Counted from the first letter of the stretch, positions 17,260 through 25,282 are shown. The stretch: 64,000 nucleotides of DNA from SIRX01 sp965214475 (GCA_965214475.1 OZ243953.1:2480001-2544000), one strand, 5' to 3'. Made by a program: numbers and translations. Notes: generated from the letters alone by a model not told the origin.

Positions 17260-17889
17260 CTACGAAGCGGACTGTAGCTTTCTATCGACCTGATCGAGCA
17301 CGGTCTGGCGGTTCTGGTTGCGCTGCTCGTAGTTTCGTACCCGCATTAGCTCCGCCTCAGAGAGGCCCTCAAGGCGTGAGTTGATCTCATCCACGTTCAA
17401 CTCGTCGTAGCCTTCGATCGGCGGTTGCCCTGCGGCCGCCTCCACCGTCGATCGAGTCGCCTCTGCCGTGGTATCCGCCACCTCAGACGCCGTACCAGTA
17501 GCGGTGCCTAGCAAGCCTGTGGCTGTCTCGGAGAGATTGCGCGTCGTCTCCTGGGCGCTTTGCGCCGCCTTCTGAGTGCCCGAGCGATACTGAGAGAAGG
17601 CCTCATCTAGGAACCCCACATAGGCCTCAACCGACTCCTGTGCAAACTCCCGGCCAGCCTCTTGCTATCTTTGGGCCTGCTCAGAGAGTTGTTCGGCAGC
17701 AGCGCGGCCGCTCTCGGTCTGCTCCCTGAGATTCTGCGCCACTAGCTCTGAGAACTCCTGGGCTAGGCGTCGCTGACGCTCCCCCGACTGGGCGGCCTGC
17801 TCGTAGACTAGCCTGTAGGAGTCGGCTAGAGTCTCGGCGAAGCGGGCAGCCGCCTCGTTGACGTTTCGGGCCCTTCCTCGGTCCATCAT
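17260..17889 (-). pseudogene. Phasin-like coiled-coil protein split by one in-frame TAG
   Basis: Two open frames, 17889-17665 and 17619-17260, are in the same reading frame and separated only by a TAG at 17667-17665. Read through, the product is about 210 residues. Residues 1-110 are one long amphipathic helix region rich in Gln, Glu and Ala (SYRLVYEQAAQSGERQRRL), like phasins. A Thr/Ala-rich linker follows, then a compact end with IEGYDELNVDEINSRLEGL and RVRNYEQRNQNR. The codon after the stop is CAA, and the frame continues with normal coding character (QEAGREFAQESVEAY). A CAG-to-TAG change is the simplest explanation; read-through is discussed as a finding. A GTG at 17619 could start the second part alone. 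Confidence 0.75.
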
Positions 17890-18009
17890 CTCCTTTTGTT
17901 CCCTTCTCGTAGCGTTTGTGTTGGAGGCTTTCTACCCTGGGTGGGAGGCTGCTACACAGCACTTCGGGCATCGAATGCGCTACATAGTCATTACATAGTC
18001 ATTGACCCC

Positions 18010-18048
18010 TTATTCACCCACCGTCCGAGAGCACTCTCGGAAACCAAG
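18010..18048. repeat. Short intergenic repeat (copy b)
   Basis: Second copy of the element described at 17118-17160, here with a perfect 7-bp hairpin (18025-18031 with 18034-18040). It lies upstream of the 18107 gene. Confidence 0.55.
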
Positions 18049-18106
18049 ACTTCAGAAGTCATAGATTTGAGTCTATTGAGTCTATTGAGGATAAGATACT
18101 AGGATC

Positions 18107-18577
18107 GTGCAAGCGGACTTGATGCAGAGGGCGCTGCGCGGGGCGGCCAGCGGGTTCGTGGGGACCATCGCGCTGACCGCTTTGCGTGAGGCGCTCAGCC
18201 AGGCAGGAGTGGTGGAGATCACTGCCCCAGAGCAGGTCGTGGAACGCCTTGAGGACTTTACCGGGGAGCTGGAGCCAGGCCTGAGGCGATGGCTGGTGCT
18301 GGCGGCTCACTATGGCTATGGAACCACAGCCGGGGCTGCTTTCGGTGCGCTGTTGCGCCGGGAGGCGGCAGCTCCTAGGGTCGAAGCTGCTGCCGGAGCG
18401 GCTTTGGGTGTTCTGGCCTGGGGAGCGGGATGGGCTGGGTGGTTGTGGATGCTCGGTGTCCACGGGGCGCCCTGGGAGCAGCGTAGCACAAGGGTCCTGC
18501 TGCCGGTCATAGACCACGCCTTCTACGGGGCTGTGTGGGGGCTTCTCTACCGGGTGTGGCGTCGGGATAAGTCCTGA
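18107..18577 (+). CDS. DUF1440/YagU-like membrane protein
   Basis: 156 residues. Hydrophobic segments at about 10-30, 65-85, 95-120 and 130-150, with conserved LVLAAHYGYGTTAG, ALGVLAWGAGWAGW and LLPVIDHAFYGAVWGLL blocks. This is the pattern of the YagU/DUF1440 family of inner membrane proteins; YagU has been linked to acid tolerance in E. coli, but the role here is unknown. Start is either the GTG at 18107 or the ATG five codons later. A damaged paralogue lies at 15103-15566 on the opposite strand. Confidence 0.75.
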   Translation: MQADLMQRALRGAASGFVGTIALTALREALSQAGVVEITAPEQVVERLEDFTGELEPGLRRWLVLAAHYGYGTTAGAAFGALLRREAAAPRVEAAAGAALGVLAWGAGWAGWLWMLGVHGAPWEQRSTRVLLPVIDHAFYGAVWGLLYRVWRRDKS

Positions 18578-19086
18578 GGATAAGAAGTAGATACTGAAGT
18601 ACTGGGCCAAGTAGGCCGTCCTCTCGGTGCCGTGGTTGGCCGAAGATAGGAGTTCGTCCACGGCCCGGATGTGAAATGTGGAGAAGAGCAGCTCTAGCTG
18701 CGGTCCCGCTTTTCGCTGTGCGACCCTGCTTTTCGCCGAAGCATCAGTAAACAGACGGCTTGATCATCTCGTCGCCGAAGTTGAGATGGTCCCCTCAGCG
18801 CTCTCTCGGCTACGCATAAGTTGGGAACACGCATAAGTTGAGAAGTTTGTGTTGGTCCCTCTTGGGGTAACCCCACAATAGGAGGCACAGAGCGAGAGTG
18901 CTAGAGCGCTACGCGCAGGGGCGGAGAAAGAGCCCCGGAACGGTCCTATGGCCCCACGGAGCACTCCAGATAACCAAGTAAAGTATGGAAGCAGCGAGGT
19001 GATCGGCGTATCTCTCGTCGGCGGTGCCCTCCGAGCTACCACTCGACGAGGAGGTGCCGGGTCACTACTTGGGTTCAGACTCCCTT
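18578..19086. other. Non-coding gap with short direct repeats
   Basis: No gene supported over about 500 bases. ACGCATAAGTTG occurs at 18812-18823 and 18829-18840, a tandem 17-bp unit with small differences. Confidence 0.4.
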
Positions 19087-19147
19087 CTATCGAAGCTTTC
19101 TATCGAAGCTTTCTATCGAAGCTTTCTATCGAAGCTTTCTATCGAAA
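19087..19147. repeat. Tandem 13-bp repeat array
   Basis: The unit CTATCGAAGCTTT is repeated four times without error and a fifth partial time. It ends 28 bases before the GTG start at 19175 and therefore lies in the 5' untranslated or promoter region. Each unit contains a TTCTATCGAA-like half palindrome and an AAGCTT. Possible roles are a multi-site operator or a slippage-variable spacer. Confidence 0.85.
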
Positions 19148-19174
19148 CATAGAGTATCGAGGAGGAGCAACGAA

Positions 19175-19681
19175 GTGAGCGAAGAAGGGAACTCCGACAA
19201 AAGCCAGAGCCCATCCCCAAATAATAGGGTGCCCAACAGGGTGAATCGGAAAGATCAGCCTGTAACCGACAACCCCGACATACACCTCGACGCGCCGCAG
19301 CTCAAGGTAGAGGAGTTGAACCTCAATCTCCTGAAGATCCTGAATGTAGAGGTCAAGGGCCTCGAAACCGAGTTGCTTTTGGAGGCCGACCTCCAGAACC
19401 TCGTCGGCCTCTTGAAGCGGGTCGTAGACGCGCTAGAGAAGGGCATCGACGCGCTAGAAGACGGCGAAGACTCCGCCTCGGACGTAATAGAGGCGCTGGG
19501 CCGGACAATCAGGGCCGCTACGGGCGGATCTTACTCGGACAGCGGAGGTGCCAGCGGCGATGACGGAGGTGCCGGTGGAGGTGCCGACGATAGCAGGAAG
19601 AGGCCGAAGAGACCGCCGAAGAAGCCACCGACCAAGCCCAGGATACGGCGGAAGAAGCTACCGAACAGGCGGAGGGCGTAG
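19175..19681 (+). CDS. N-terminal part of a coiled-coil stress protein, frameshifted end
   Basis: GTG start preceded by GAGGAGGAG. Residues 1-45 are polar. Then HLDAPQLKVEELNLNLLKI and EVKGLETELLLEADLQNLV form a helical domain, followed by an acidic helix and a Gly/Ser/Asp linker. After about residue 138 the frame becomes Lys/Arg/Pro-rich and ends, while the -1 frame becomes a regular Glu/Ala coiled coil that runs straight into the next gene. I conclude that this gene and 19681-20307 were one gene of about 377 codons with a shift near 19590. The helical domain resembles, from memory, actinobacterial proteins found near gas-vesicle-type genes; no gas vesicle genes are present here. Confidence 0.65.
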   Translation: MSEEGNSDKSQSPSPNNRVPNRVNRKDQPVTDNPDIHLDAPQLKVEELNLNLLKILNVEVKGLETELLLEADLQNLVGLLKRVVDALEKGIDALEDGEDSASDVIEALGRTIRAATGGSYSDSGGASGDDGGAGGGADDSRKRPKRPPKKPPTKPRIRRKKLPNRRRA

Positions 19682-20307
19682 TGGGGCAGGCCACCGAGAA
19701 GGCTGGAGAAGTGGCGGAAAGAGTCCAAGACACCGCGGAGAGTGTGGTCGGGAAGGTCCAGGATGCCACCGAAGGCGCCGCCGAGGCGGCCGAGAACCTC
19801 GCCCCGGGTAGCCAGCTACTGAGCGAGGCGACCAACGACGCGGGCCAGGTCGTGCAGCGGGCCGTGGACGAGTCGGGGGATATTATCGAGACCACCCTGG
19901 ATGAGACCGGCGAACTGCTCAGCGAGGATATTACCGGCAAGATCACCGACCTTCCGGTAGCGGAGGGTTACGAGGAGTACACCAACGAAGAGGGACAGAC
20001 GGTACGCACCGTGGAGGATGAGTCCGGTAGCCTTATCGAACTGAAGCTCGGCGAAGACGGTAGTCTTCTGGATCTGGAGATTCCTCCCAGCACCGAGGAG
20101 GTCACCGAGGAGATTGAAGAAACCATGGAGCAGGCTCAGCAATCTGAAGGCCAGGAGTCCGAGGAGGAGCAGTCCGAGGAACCCGACACCACCGAGGCCG
20201 CAAAGCAGAAGGCCGAGGAGTTAGGTGTGGACCTCTCCGGGCTAGAAGGCACGGGTGCCGACGGCCGCATCACCGTCAAGGACGTGATGGACGCCGGACA
20301 GCAATAA
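19681..20307 (+). CDS. Coiled-coil protein with C-terminal E3-binding-type domain
   Basis: 208 residues as an isolated frame from GTG at 19681, with no ribosome site; the coding character extends upstream to about 19594, where a TAG stops the frame. Residues 1-55 are Ala/Glu/Thr/Val repeats (TEKAGEVAERVQDTAESVVG). Residues 75-140 are beta-rich and acidic. The last 35 residues (AAKQKAEELGVDLSGLEGTG, then GRITVKDVMDA) match the peripheral-subunit-binding fold of 2-oxoacid dehydrogenase E2 proteins. No lipoyl or acyltransferase domain is present, so it is not an E2. The domain may serve as a protein docking module. Most likely the 3' part of the gene starting at 19175. Confidence 0.7.
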   Translation: MGQATEKAGEVAERVQDTAESVVGKVQDATEGAAEAAENLAPGSQLLSEATNDAGQVVQRAVDESGDIIETTLDETGELLSEDITGKITDLPVAEGYEEYTNEEGQTVRTVEDESGSLIELKLGEDGSLLDLEIPPSTEEVTEEIEETMEQAQQSEGQESEEEQSEEPDTTEAAKQKAEELGVDLSGLEGTGADGRITVKDVMDAGQQ

Positions 20308-20840
20308 AGTTTTGGAACTCCTTGTCCAAAGCAAAGGAGATCAAAGCTGCTGTTGCCGGTCCTGCTGCTGGCACAAAGAGCCTACGGGGGTGACGAGAAG
20401 ACGCCAACTCCCAACCGAAGTGGGCTTCCTCTGGTAAGACGGTTCTTCCTGGCTTTCGACGAAGGGATGGAGCATGCTGTCAGATAAAGTCCAGGTCCGT
20501 CAGGTTACAGCCCAGAGTTCGGGTTCATGCCAGCAGCCGCAAACTGGCTCGGGTTTTGTGCCGACTTGATCTTCCGTCAGTGGGCCAGGGACTGTCGAGT
20601 GTGCCGATTCCTGAAAGTTGGACGTATATTTACTCACCGAGGTGAATGGTTATACGCAATTTGGTTTGCTTGAGCTCTCCTGAAGGCGCATAAGAGAGGA
20701 AACCGGCGATCATTGTTACAAACGTGCATAAAAATCCAGTTTTTTGAGGCGCTTACTTTGCGGCTCCTGGCACCGACCCGAGTCCTGGGCCTACAGGAAC
20801 CGAGCAACCGGACGTTGTTCCCCAGTTGAGCGACCTTTAC
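20308..20840. other. 530-base non-coding gap
   Basis: No gene supported. TTGGTTTGCTTGAGC-like and GTTATACGC stretches recall parts of the intergenic repeats but are too weak to call. Confidence 0.4.
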
Positions 20841-20842
20841 GA

Positions 20843-20879
20843 GAAAGGCCGGGACCCGGCGCAGGTAGAACCCCGGCCT
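20843..20879 (-). terminator. Probable terminator of the acidic protein gene
   Basis: AGGCCGGG (20846-20853) pairs with CCCGGCCT (20872-20879) around an 18-base loop that can itself pair. On the minus strand the stem is followed by TTTCTCG. It lies 16 bases after the TAA at 20895. Confidence 0.6.
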
Positions 20880-20894
20880 CGCATCTCGCCCGTT

Positions 20895-21260
20895 TTACTC
20901 GCCTTTGAGGTTGTCCTTTACCTTGTCCAAGAGGCCTTTGTTCTTTTCTTCCCGTCCCTCGTCGTGATGGGCCCTTTCTTGCTAACGAGCCTCCCGGACC
21001 TCCTGATCGGTGGGCTGCTGACGAACTTCCTGGGCGGTCGCTTCCCAGTTACCCTCTTCTTCTCCCTCTGCCAGTCCGACGTCTTCGGCTATAGGCTTCT
21101 TTTCCACTTCTTTCTCGGTGCGCTCCTCGCGAAGACCCTCATGTGTTCCCTCGTTTGTGCGCTGCTCGTCGGCTCTCTCGGCGCCCGAGGCTTCTACGGC
21201 TTCTACAGCTTCGTCAGCACCTTCCGCAGGTTCCTGAGGATGCTGTCGTTCTTCGCTCAT
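20895..21260 (-). pseudogene. Acidic coiled-coil protein interrupted by one in-frame TAG
   Basis: ATG at 21260 after GGAGAAGGCGGA. The first 92 codons encode a very acidic, Glu/Gln-rich protein (GADEAVEAVEASGAERADEQ). A TAG at 20984-20982 interrupts it. The same frame then continues for 28 coherent codons (QERAHHDEGREEKNKGLLDK and VKDNLKGE) to a TAA at 20897-20895 followed by a terminator. LLDKVKDNLKGE is a typical C terminus for such small stress proteins, which shows that the stop is internal. The codon after TAG is CAA, exactly as in the gene at 17260-17889. Confidence 0.7.
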
Positions 21261-21279
21261 TCCGCCTTCTCCTTCTGCT

Positions 21280-21507
21280 CTACTCTTGCTCGCTCTGGAA
21301 GCGGGGCACGAGCATTTCCTTGGCCCGCTGGGCAGACCTCATGTTGTTCTCAAGCACACCGTTAAAGAACTCCACCAATTCCTGATCGCCTTCTTGCTCG
21401 GCGTCCTCGACAAAGCTCTTCAGGGACTCCACGTTGTCTGAGGATTGGTAGAGCACACTAATGAGGTTGTAGTTCTTATCTTTGGGCTGGCGGGACTGCT
21501 CGGTCAT
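21280..21507 (-). CDS. Conserved 75-residue helical protein (copy 2)
   Basis: Near-identical to the gene at 9258-9485: the differences visible are I/V changes and an MRSAQ for MEAAQ in the last helix. ATG with GGAGGATAG upstream. The two copies share flanking sequence as well (CTGACACTCCAAACG upstream). It is followed 19 bases later on the same strand by the acidic coiled-coil gene, so the two are probably one transcript. Function unknown. Confidence 0.8.
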   Translation of the reverse strand: MTEQSRQPKDKNYNLISVLYQSSDNVESLKSFVEDAEQEGDQELVEFFNGVLENNMRSAQRAKEMLVPRFQSEQE

Positions 21508-21627
21508 AATGACTATCCTCCTATCGAGTGGCGTTTGCGGCTGTTACTAGCTCCCTATCCTACTACCCCTGAGGCTGACACTCCAAACGATGGAGAGCAG
21601 GGGGACAGGCTTTAAAGACACTTGACT

Positions 21628-22749
21628 TCAACCGCCGAAAGACAGCAACGTGAAAGAGCCTACGTATAGAAGCAGTATAAGGAAGCTCTCGAAGCCGATG
21701 TTTGCGATGCCGCGTTCTTGCCGGCGCAAGAGGCCCAGGAGCAGCACCCCGGTCATCAGGATGGTCAGGGAGATCAGGTAGACCTGCTGACCGGTGATGG
21801 CGTGGTAGATGGAGCCATCCCGGTAGGCGATGTCCGAGAAAGCCACGAAGATGGTGTCGAAGGCGTTGCCGCCGATTATGCCGCCTACCGCCAGCGTCAA
21901 GGCCCCCCGGCGCACGGCGGCCACCGAGGTGACGAGCTCCGGCAGGGAGGTTACCACGGCCGTTAGTATGCCTCCCACGAAAGTCGCCGTGAGCCCGGTT
22001 TGTGCGGCGATGTTGATGCCGGTCCGGGCCACCACCCAGCCGGCCACCCCTATAACGAGGGCGAAGGCCGCGAACCGCAGCCACAATCCTGTTAGGCTCA
22101 GACCCGCGGTGTCTTCGTCTTCGGAGTCTTGATCCGCTTCGTTTTGTGTTTCGTCGGTCTCCATCGGCCCCCACATGGGCTCTTCCTGCGTCTTGGAGAT
22201 TATCCGCAACCCGAAAAGGTAAGCCGCCAACATGAGCGGCGTGGCGGGATGCACGCCCAACACAGTGACCTGCGGGCCGGCAAACGCCATAAGCGGTATG
22301 GCGAGCAAGGAGATCAGGAGCGTCCCCTGGGCCAGGTTTGCGGCGGAGGCCGCGGCGTGCTCCAGGTTTGCCCGGCGGTAGACGGCGTCGGCCACGGCCA
22401 AGAAAACCGTCTGCGCCGCGATGCCGCCCGCGGCGTTGCTTATGGCGAGCTCAGCGCTGCCCGCGTAGGCGGCGGTTACCGAGGTTACGATGCCCGAGAG
22501 TGAGGTGCTGGCCCCCAAAAGCACCGCGCCGACCAGCGCCTCGCCAAGGCCGGTGCGGTCCGCCAGGGCGTCCGCAACGTTGGTCAACCGGGTGCCGGCC
22601 ACCAGGATCACGATCGCTGACGCCGCGAACAAGACGGCCGACAACGTCAGCGAGAGGCCGCCGAGATCAGGCAGGGGGGACCCCTTTGCTGTTCGTCCCA
22701 AAGAAAACGAGCATCGGGAGACTATACTCGGGAAAGTGTAACCTTGCAC
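21628..22749 (-). CDS. CaCA-type sodium/calcium exchanger family protein
   Basis: Up to 373 residues with about ten membrane segments in two halves. The two alpha-repeats that form the ion site are clear: GAVLLGASTSLSGIVTSVTA (about 75-95) and GGILTAVVTSLPELVTSVAA (about 250-275), each followed by an SNAAGG- or GGNAFD-type motif. An acidic loop (DETQNEADQDSEDED) separates the halves. The family exchanges cations such as Ca2+ against Na+ or H+ across the inner membrane. In repeat 1 the usual acidic residue is replaced (ASTSLSG instead of S-x-P-E), which may alter ion use. The GTG at 22749 has no good ribosome site and the true start may be some 25 residues downstream. Confidence 0.88.
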   Translation of the reverse strand: MQGYTFPSIVSRCSFSLGRTAKGSPLPDLGGLSLTLSAVLFAASAIVILVAGTRLTNVADALADRTGLGEALVGAVLLGASTSLSGIVTSVTAAYAGSAELAISNAAGGIAAQTVFLAVADAVYRRANLEHAAASAANLAQGTLLISLLAIPLMAFAGPQVTVLGVHPATPLMLAAYLFGLRIISKTQEEPMWGPMETDETQNEADQDSEDEDTAGLSLTGLWLRFAAFALVIGVAGWVVARTGINIAAQTGLTATFVGGILTAVVTSLPELVTSVAAVRRGALTLAVGGIIGGNAFDTIFVAFSDIAYRDGSIYHAITGQQVYLISLTILMTGVLLLGLLRRQERGIANIGFESFLILLLYVGSFTLLSFGG

Positions 22750-22801
22750 ATATTAGAGCGTCGTTACAGCTCCCGGCGTCTGCGTTGGACAGCTTGTTCT
22801 C

Positions 22802-23302
22802 CTATTGCTGCTCTACATCCTCCACGGAGATAAGTTGGGCGTCCGTAGCAACGACGGCATCCTCCCCGGAGGAATGCACCTTCTCGATCGGCAGAAACTT
22901 CCGGCCGGTCAAGTCCTTAACGAGGCCGCTCTTGACCTCGTAGCCGAGCACCTCCCCGCGCTCGTCGATGAACAGGTCGGAGACCTCCCCGACCTTCTCG
23001 CCTTCCTCGGTGACGATTTCTTTGCCTTCGGCCTTGCCCGAGCGCCGCCGCAGTTCGGAGACTTCCGGGTCTGAGCCCAGGTCGTGGGGCACTTCGCCTT
23101 CCCGGAGGGCCATCACGTCCGCTACGTTCGCCACGGAGGTCCACCGCACCACGCCGTCGCCCTGCAACAGGCCGCCGTCAACGATCAGCGCGACTACGCG
23201 GCGGGTGTCGTCATCGAAGATCACCTCCTCTACGCTCGCCAGCTTCTCGCCGGTATCCTGGTTGAAGACCTCTTTGCCGAGCAGATCATTGATCCCGTAC
23301 AT
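22802..23302 (-). CDS. Protein with two PRC-barrel domains
   Basis: 166 residues, ATG after AAGGAGGTACAGGG. Two PRC-barrel domains: residues 1-75 (LLGKEVFNQDTGEKLASVEEV, RRVVALIVDGG) and 85-160 (GKEIVTEEGEKVGEVSDLFI, GEVLGYEVKSGL). PRC-barrels occur in photosynthetic reaction centre H subunits and in RimM, and as free-standing stress-associated proteins; here no fusion is present. A role in a stress response or as a membrane-associated adaptor is suggested by the neighbours only. Own strong ribosome site; the exchanger gene lies 52 bases downstream on the same strand. Confidence 0.88.
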   Translation of the reverse strand: MYGINDLLGKEVFNQDTGEKLASVEEVIFDDDTRRVVALIVDGGLLQGDGVVRWTSVANVADVMALREGEVPHDLGSDPEVSELRRRSGKAEGKEIVTEEGEKVGEVSDLFIDERGEVLGYEVKSGLVKDLTGRKFLPIEKVHSSGEDAVVATDAQLISVEDVEQQ

Positions 23303-23467
23303 CCCTGTACCTCCTTGTTTCTTGTCTGTTTCTTGTCCGCGAAACGATCTGGCCTGCCTGTAAGCCCCTGGAAGCGGAGCCGGGCGAACCGGGCCGTTTG
23401 ACGGGCAACGATGGTTAACGTGCGGGTGACCAGCCGCCGTCTTGCGACGGCCGGTCCACGATGCCGA

Positions 23468-23794
23468 CTACTCCGCCTGCGCTCCGCCGACGAGCGCCCC
23501 GATCAGGAGCGGCACGCTCTCAAAGAGGATGACGAAGAATATGCCGGCCCCCACAAGTGCTCCTATGATCGGCAACTCGACGATGGCCCCGAGCAGGAAG
23601 AGCAAGACGCCGACGAGGATGGCGGGAATAATGGCGGTCACGATGGCCGACCCGATCCCCCCAGCTTTTCGTCCACCGACGAAGCCGGCGATTAGCGGCC
23701 CCACAGTCGGTATCCAGAACAGCAGGATGGACAGCCCGATCATCCACAGTGTCGCGCTGCCCACCGAGCCCCGGTCAACGGTTGCTCTACTCAT
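23468..23794 (-). CDS. Small membrane protein, three or four spans
   Basis: 108 residues, ATG after AAGGAGGGTTTTTT. Hydrophobic segments at about 15-35, 45-65 and 75-100 (WMIGLSILLFWIPTVGPLIA, AILVGVLLFLLGAIV, GALVGAGIFFVILFESVPLL) joined by Gly-rich turns, including GGRKAGGIGSA. This is the layout of archaeal and actinobacterial DUF5518-like proteins. No catalytic motif. It forms part of the minus-strand run of envelope and stress genes. Confidence 0.75.
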   Translation of the reverse strand: MSRATVDRGSVGSATLWMIGLSILLFWIPTVGPLIAGFVGGRKAGGIGSAIVTAIIPAILVGVLLFLLGAIVELPIIGALVGAGIFFVILFESVPLLIGALVGGAQAE

Positions 23795-24027
23795 AAAAAA
23801 CCCTCCTTGTTCGTGTATCGCTTAGTGCCTCACTACCCGACTTACACCCGCGCTAATACCATCTTCCTCAGCTCTTCTCGGGACTGCTTGGAGAGTCGTC
23901 GTGTGGCGCTCTAGGCAGACCTGCAGACCTCTTCTCGGGCCGCGGTGTTGTAGGGTACAAGACATGATAGACAGTCGGGCAAGGAGACGATATTGCTGAT
24001 GCCCCCTTGTCCGACTGTGTTCCTCTC

Positions 24028-24288
24028 TTACCCCAGGGTAATGATCCGCTGCTCCTCGCTCACCGCGATGTCCGTTACCGGGATCAAAACCGACCTCTTG
24101 CGTCCGAAAAAGCCCGCTCTTATCTTGACCATCACGTACTGTGGCCGTCCGCCCCCACCCGAAAAGAGCTGCTCTACCTCGCCGATCTCGCGCCGGACGG
24201 GATCGCACAGCGTGTAGCCCGCATACTCCTCCGGCCCTAGCCTCTCATCATGCTTTGTCGCGTCTCTGTTCATCCTCGTCTCGGCCAA
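24028..24288 (-). CDS. PRC-barrel-type small protein
   Basis: 86 residues from a TTG at 24288 with GGAGGCGAG just upstream. After a polar N terminus the segment GYTLCDPVRREIGEVEQLF, RPQYVMVKIRAGFFGRK and VLIPVTDIAVSEEQRIITL follows the strand order of a single PRC-barrel domain. It is related in fold to the two-domain protein at 22802-23302. The 5' region is shared with the divergent regulator gene at 24417. Confidence 0.75.
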   Translation of the reverse strand: MAETRMNRDATKHDERLGPEEYAGYTLCDPVRREIGEVEQLFSGGGGRPQYVMVKIRAGFFGRKRSVLIPVTDIAVSEEQRIITLG

Positions 24289-24416
24289 CTCGCCTCCTTG
24301 CTTGGCACCTTGTACGGTTACACTAATCTTTATACCTCATATAGTGTTAAAGTACGCTCAAATACGGTAAGATAGTGCCAGAATGATTTCCTGGAAGCTG
24401 CCGGGAGGAGAGTTAG
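24289..24416. promoter_or_regulatory. Divergent promoter region
   Basis: AT-rich region between the divergent genes at 24288 (minus) and 24417 (plus). TTGTAC and TTATACC near 24310-24335 could be promoter boxes. CTCATATAGTG is a short imperfect palindrome. The neighbouring HTH protein may bind here, but this is a guess. Confidence 0.35.
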
Positions 24417-25157
24417 GTGGAAGAAGAACTTCTCAGTACGGACGAGGTGGCCCGCTTTTTAGGGGTAGGCCAGGTGACGGTTTGGCGCTGGTGCCGCGAG
24501 GGCAATCTGCCGTGCGTGAAGATCGGGCGCTACTGGCGTGTGAGGCGTCAGGCGCTGGAGGAGTTTGTAAGGCGCAGCGAGCGGTCTGAGACGCTAGTGG
24601 GGCGCTTGAGCTCTTTTCTTGAGGTGCCGGATAACGTGTTCGCCATAGTCGAGGATAGGGAGTTAATGCTCCGGATGGATACGGCGTTTTTCCGGGTGGC
24701 GGAGTCTCGCAACGGGGTTATGGTGAAGTACCACCGCGCCGGGCGCAACGATCCGGTCGAGGAAATACGCTCCGGCCTCCGGGACAGGGGCATAGAGGTA
24801 TCGCGTCTGGAGGATGAGGGCCGACTGTACTTTATTGCCGAGGAGGGAGAGCCGGAGAATCGCATCAAAGCGCTAAAGCGCCTGGTGGCCGAGCAGAATG
24901 ACGAAGGCTGGGTAGTGTGGGTGAACTTTAACTGGGAGGAGCGCATAGAGGTGGAGACGGCTTTGAGGCAGCAGCAGGAGATCACCCAGCTCATCGAGGA
25001 CTCTAACCTGGTCATCAAGACTACCGTGCTGGAGGCTGAGCTTGATCGGTGGTCGGGGGCTCTGCAAAGAAGGGCGCAGACTTTCCACTCGGGCATGATC
25101 TGGCTCTCGCGGACGGGGTTGGCCCTGAGCCGCGTGACCCCGCCGCCGGCACTTTGA
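24417..25157 (+). CDS. Excisionase-type HTH protein with MEDS-like sensor domain
   Basis: 246 residues, GTG start after GGGAGGAGAG. Residues 5-55 are a MerR/excisionase-type helix-turn-helix (LLSTDEVARFLGVGQVTVWR, CVKIGRYWRV). Residues 60-190 resemble the DcmR-type MEDS sensor domain of transcription regulators: MLRMDTAFFRVAESRNGVMV, GLRDRGIEVSRL, LYFIAEEG and a VVWVNFNWEE strand. The C-terminal part is helical. The combination points to a ligand-sensing transcriptional regulator rather than a true excisionase. It faces the PRC-barrel gene across a short AT-rich region that may be its operator. Confidence 0.75.
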   Translation: MEEELLSTDEVARFLGVGQVTVWRWCREGNLPCVKIGRYWRVRRQALEEFVRRSERSETLVGRLSSFLEVPDNVFAIVEDRELMLRMDTAFFRVAESRNGVMVKYHRAGRNDPVEEIRSGLRDRGIEVSRLEDEGRLYFIAEEGEPENRIKALKRLVAEQNDEGWVVWVNFNWEERIEVETALRQQQEITQLIEDSNLVIKTTVLEAELDRWSGALQRRAQTFHSGMIWLSRTGLALSRVTPPPAL

Positions 25158-25282
25158 GAGAGCTCTGAAGGGTCTCTGGGTCGATTGTCGATTTTACCTT
25201 GTATCCATGTATCCATGATGGAACCGCAGTTGAAGGGCCGTAACGGAGAAAGACAGGGAGACGGGAGAAGGAGCGCAAACTC

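Noticed and set aside
19175..20307. Gas vesicle gene cluster suggested by the helical N-terminal domain
   Set aside because: No GvpA-, GvpN- or GvpL/F-like gene is found in the window, so only the isolated domain resemblance remains.
20826..21365. 179-residue hydrophobic frame on the plus strand
   Set aside because: It is the antisense shadow of the acidic gene at 20895-21260 and of the small conserved gene; its Leu/Phe-rich composition comes from reading Glu-rich codons backwards.
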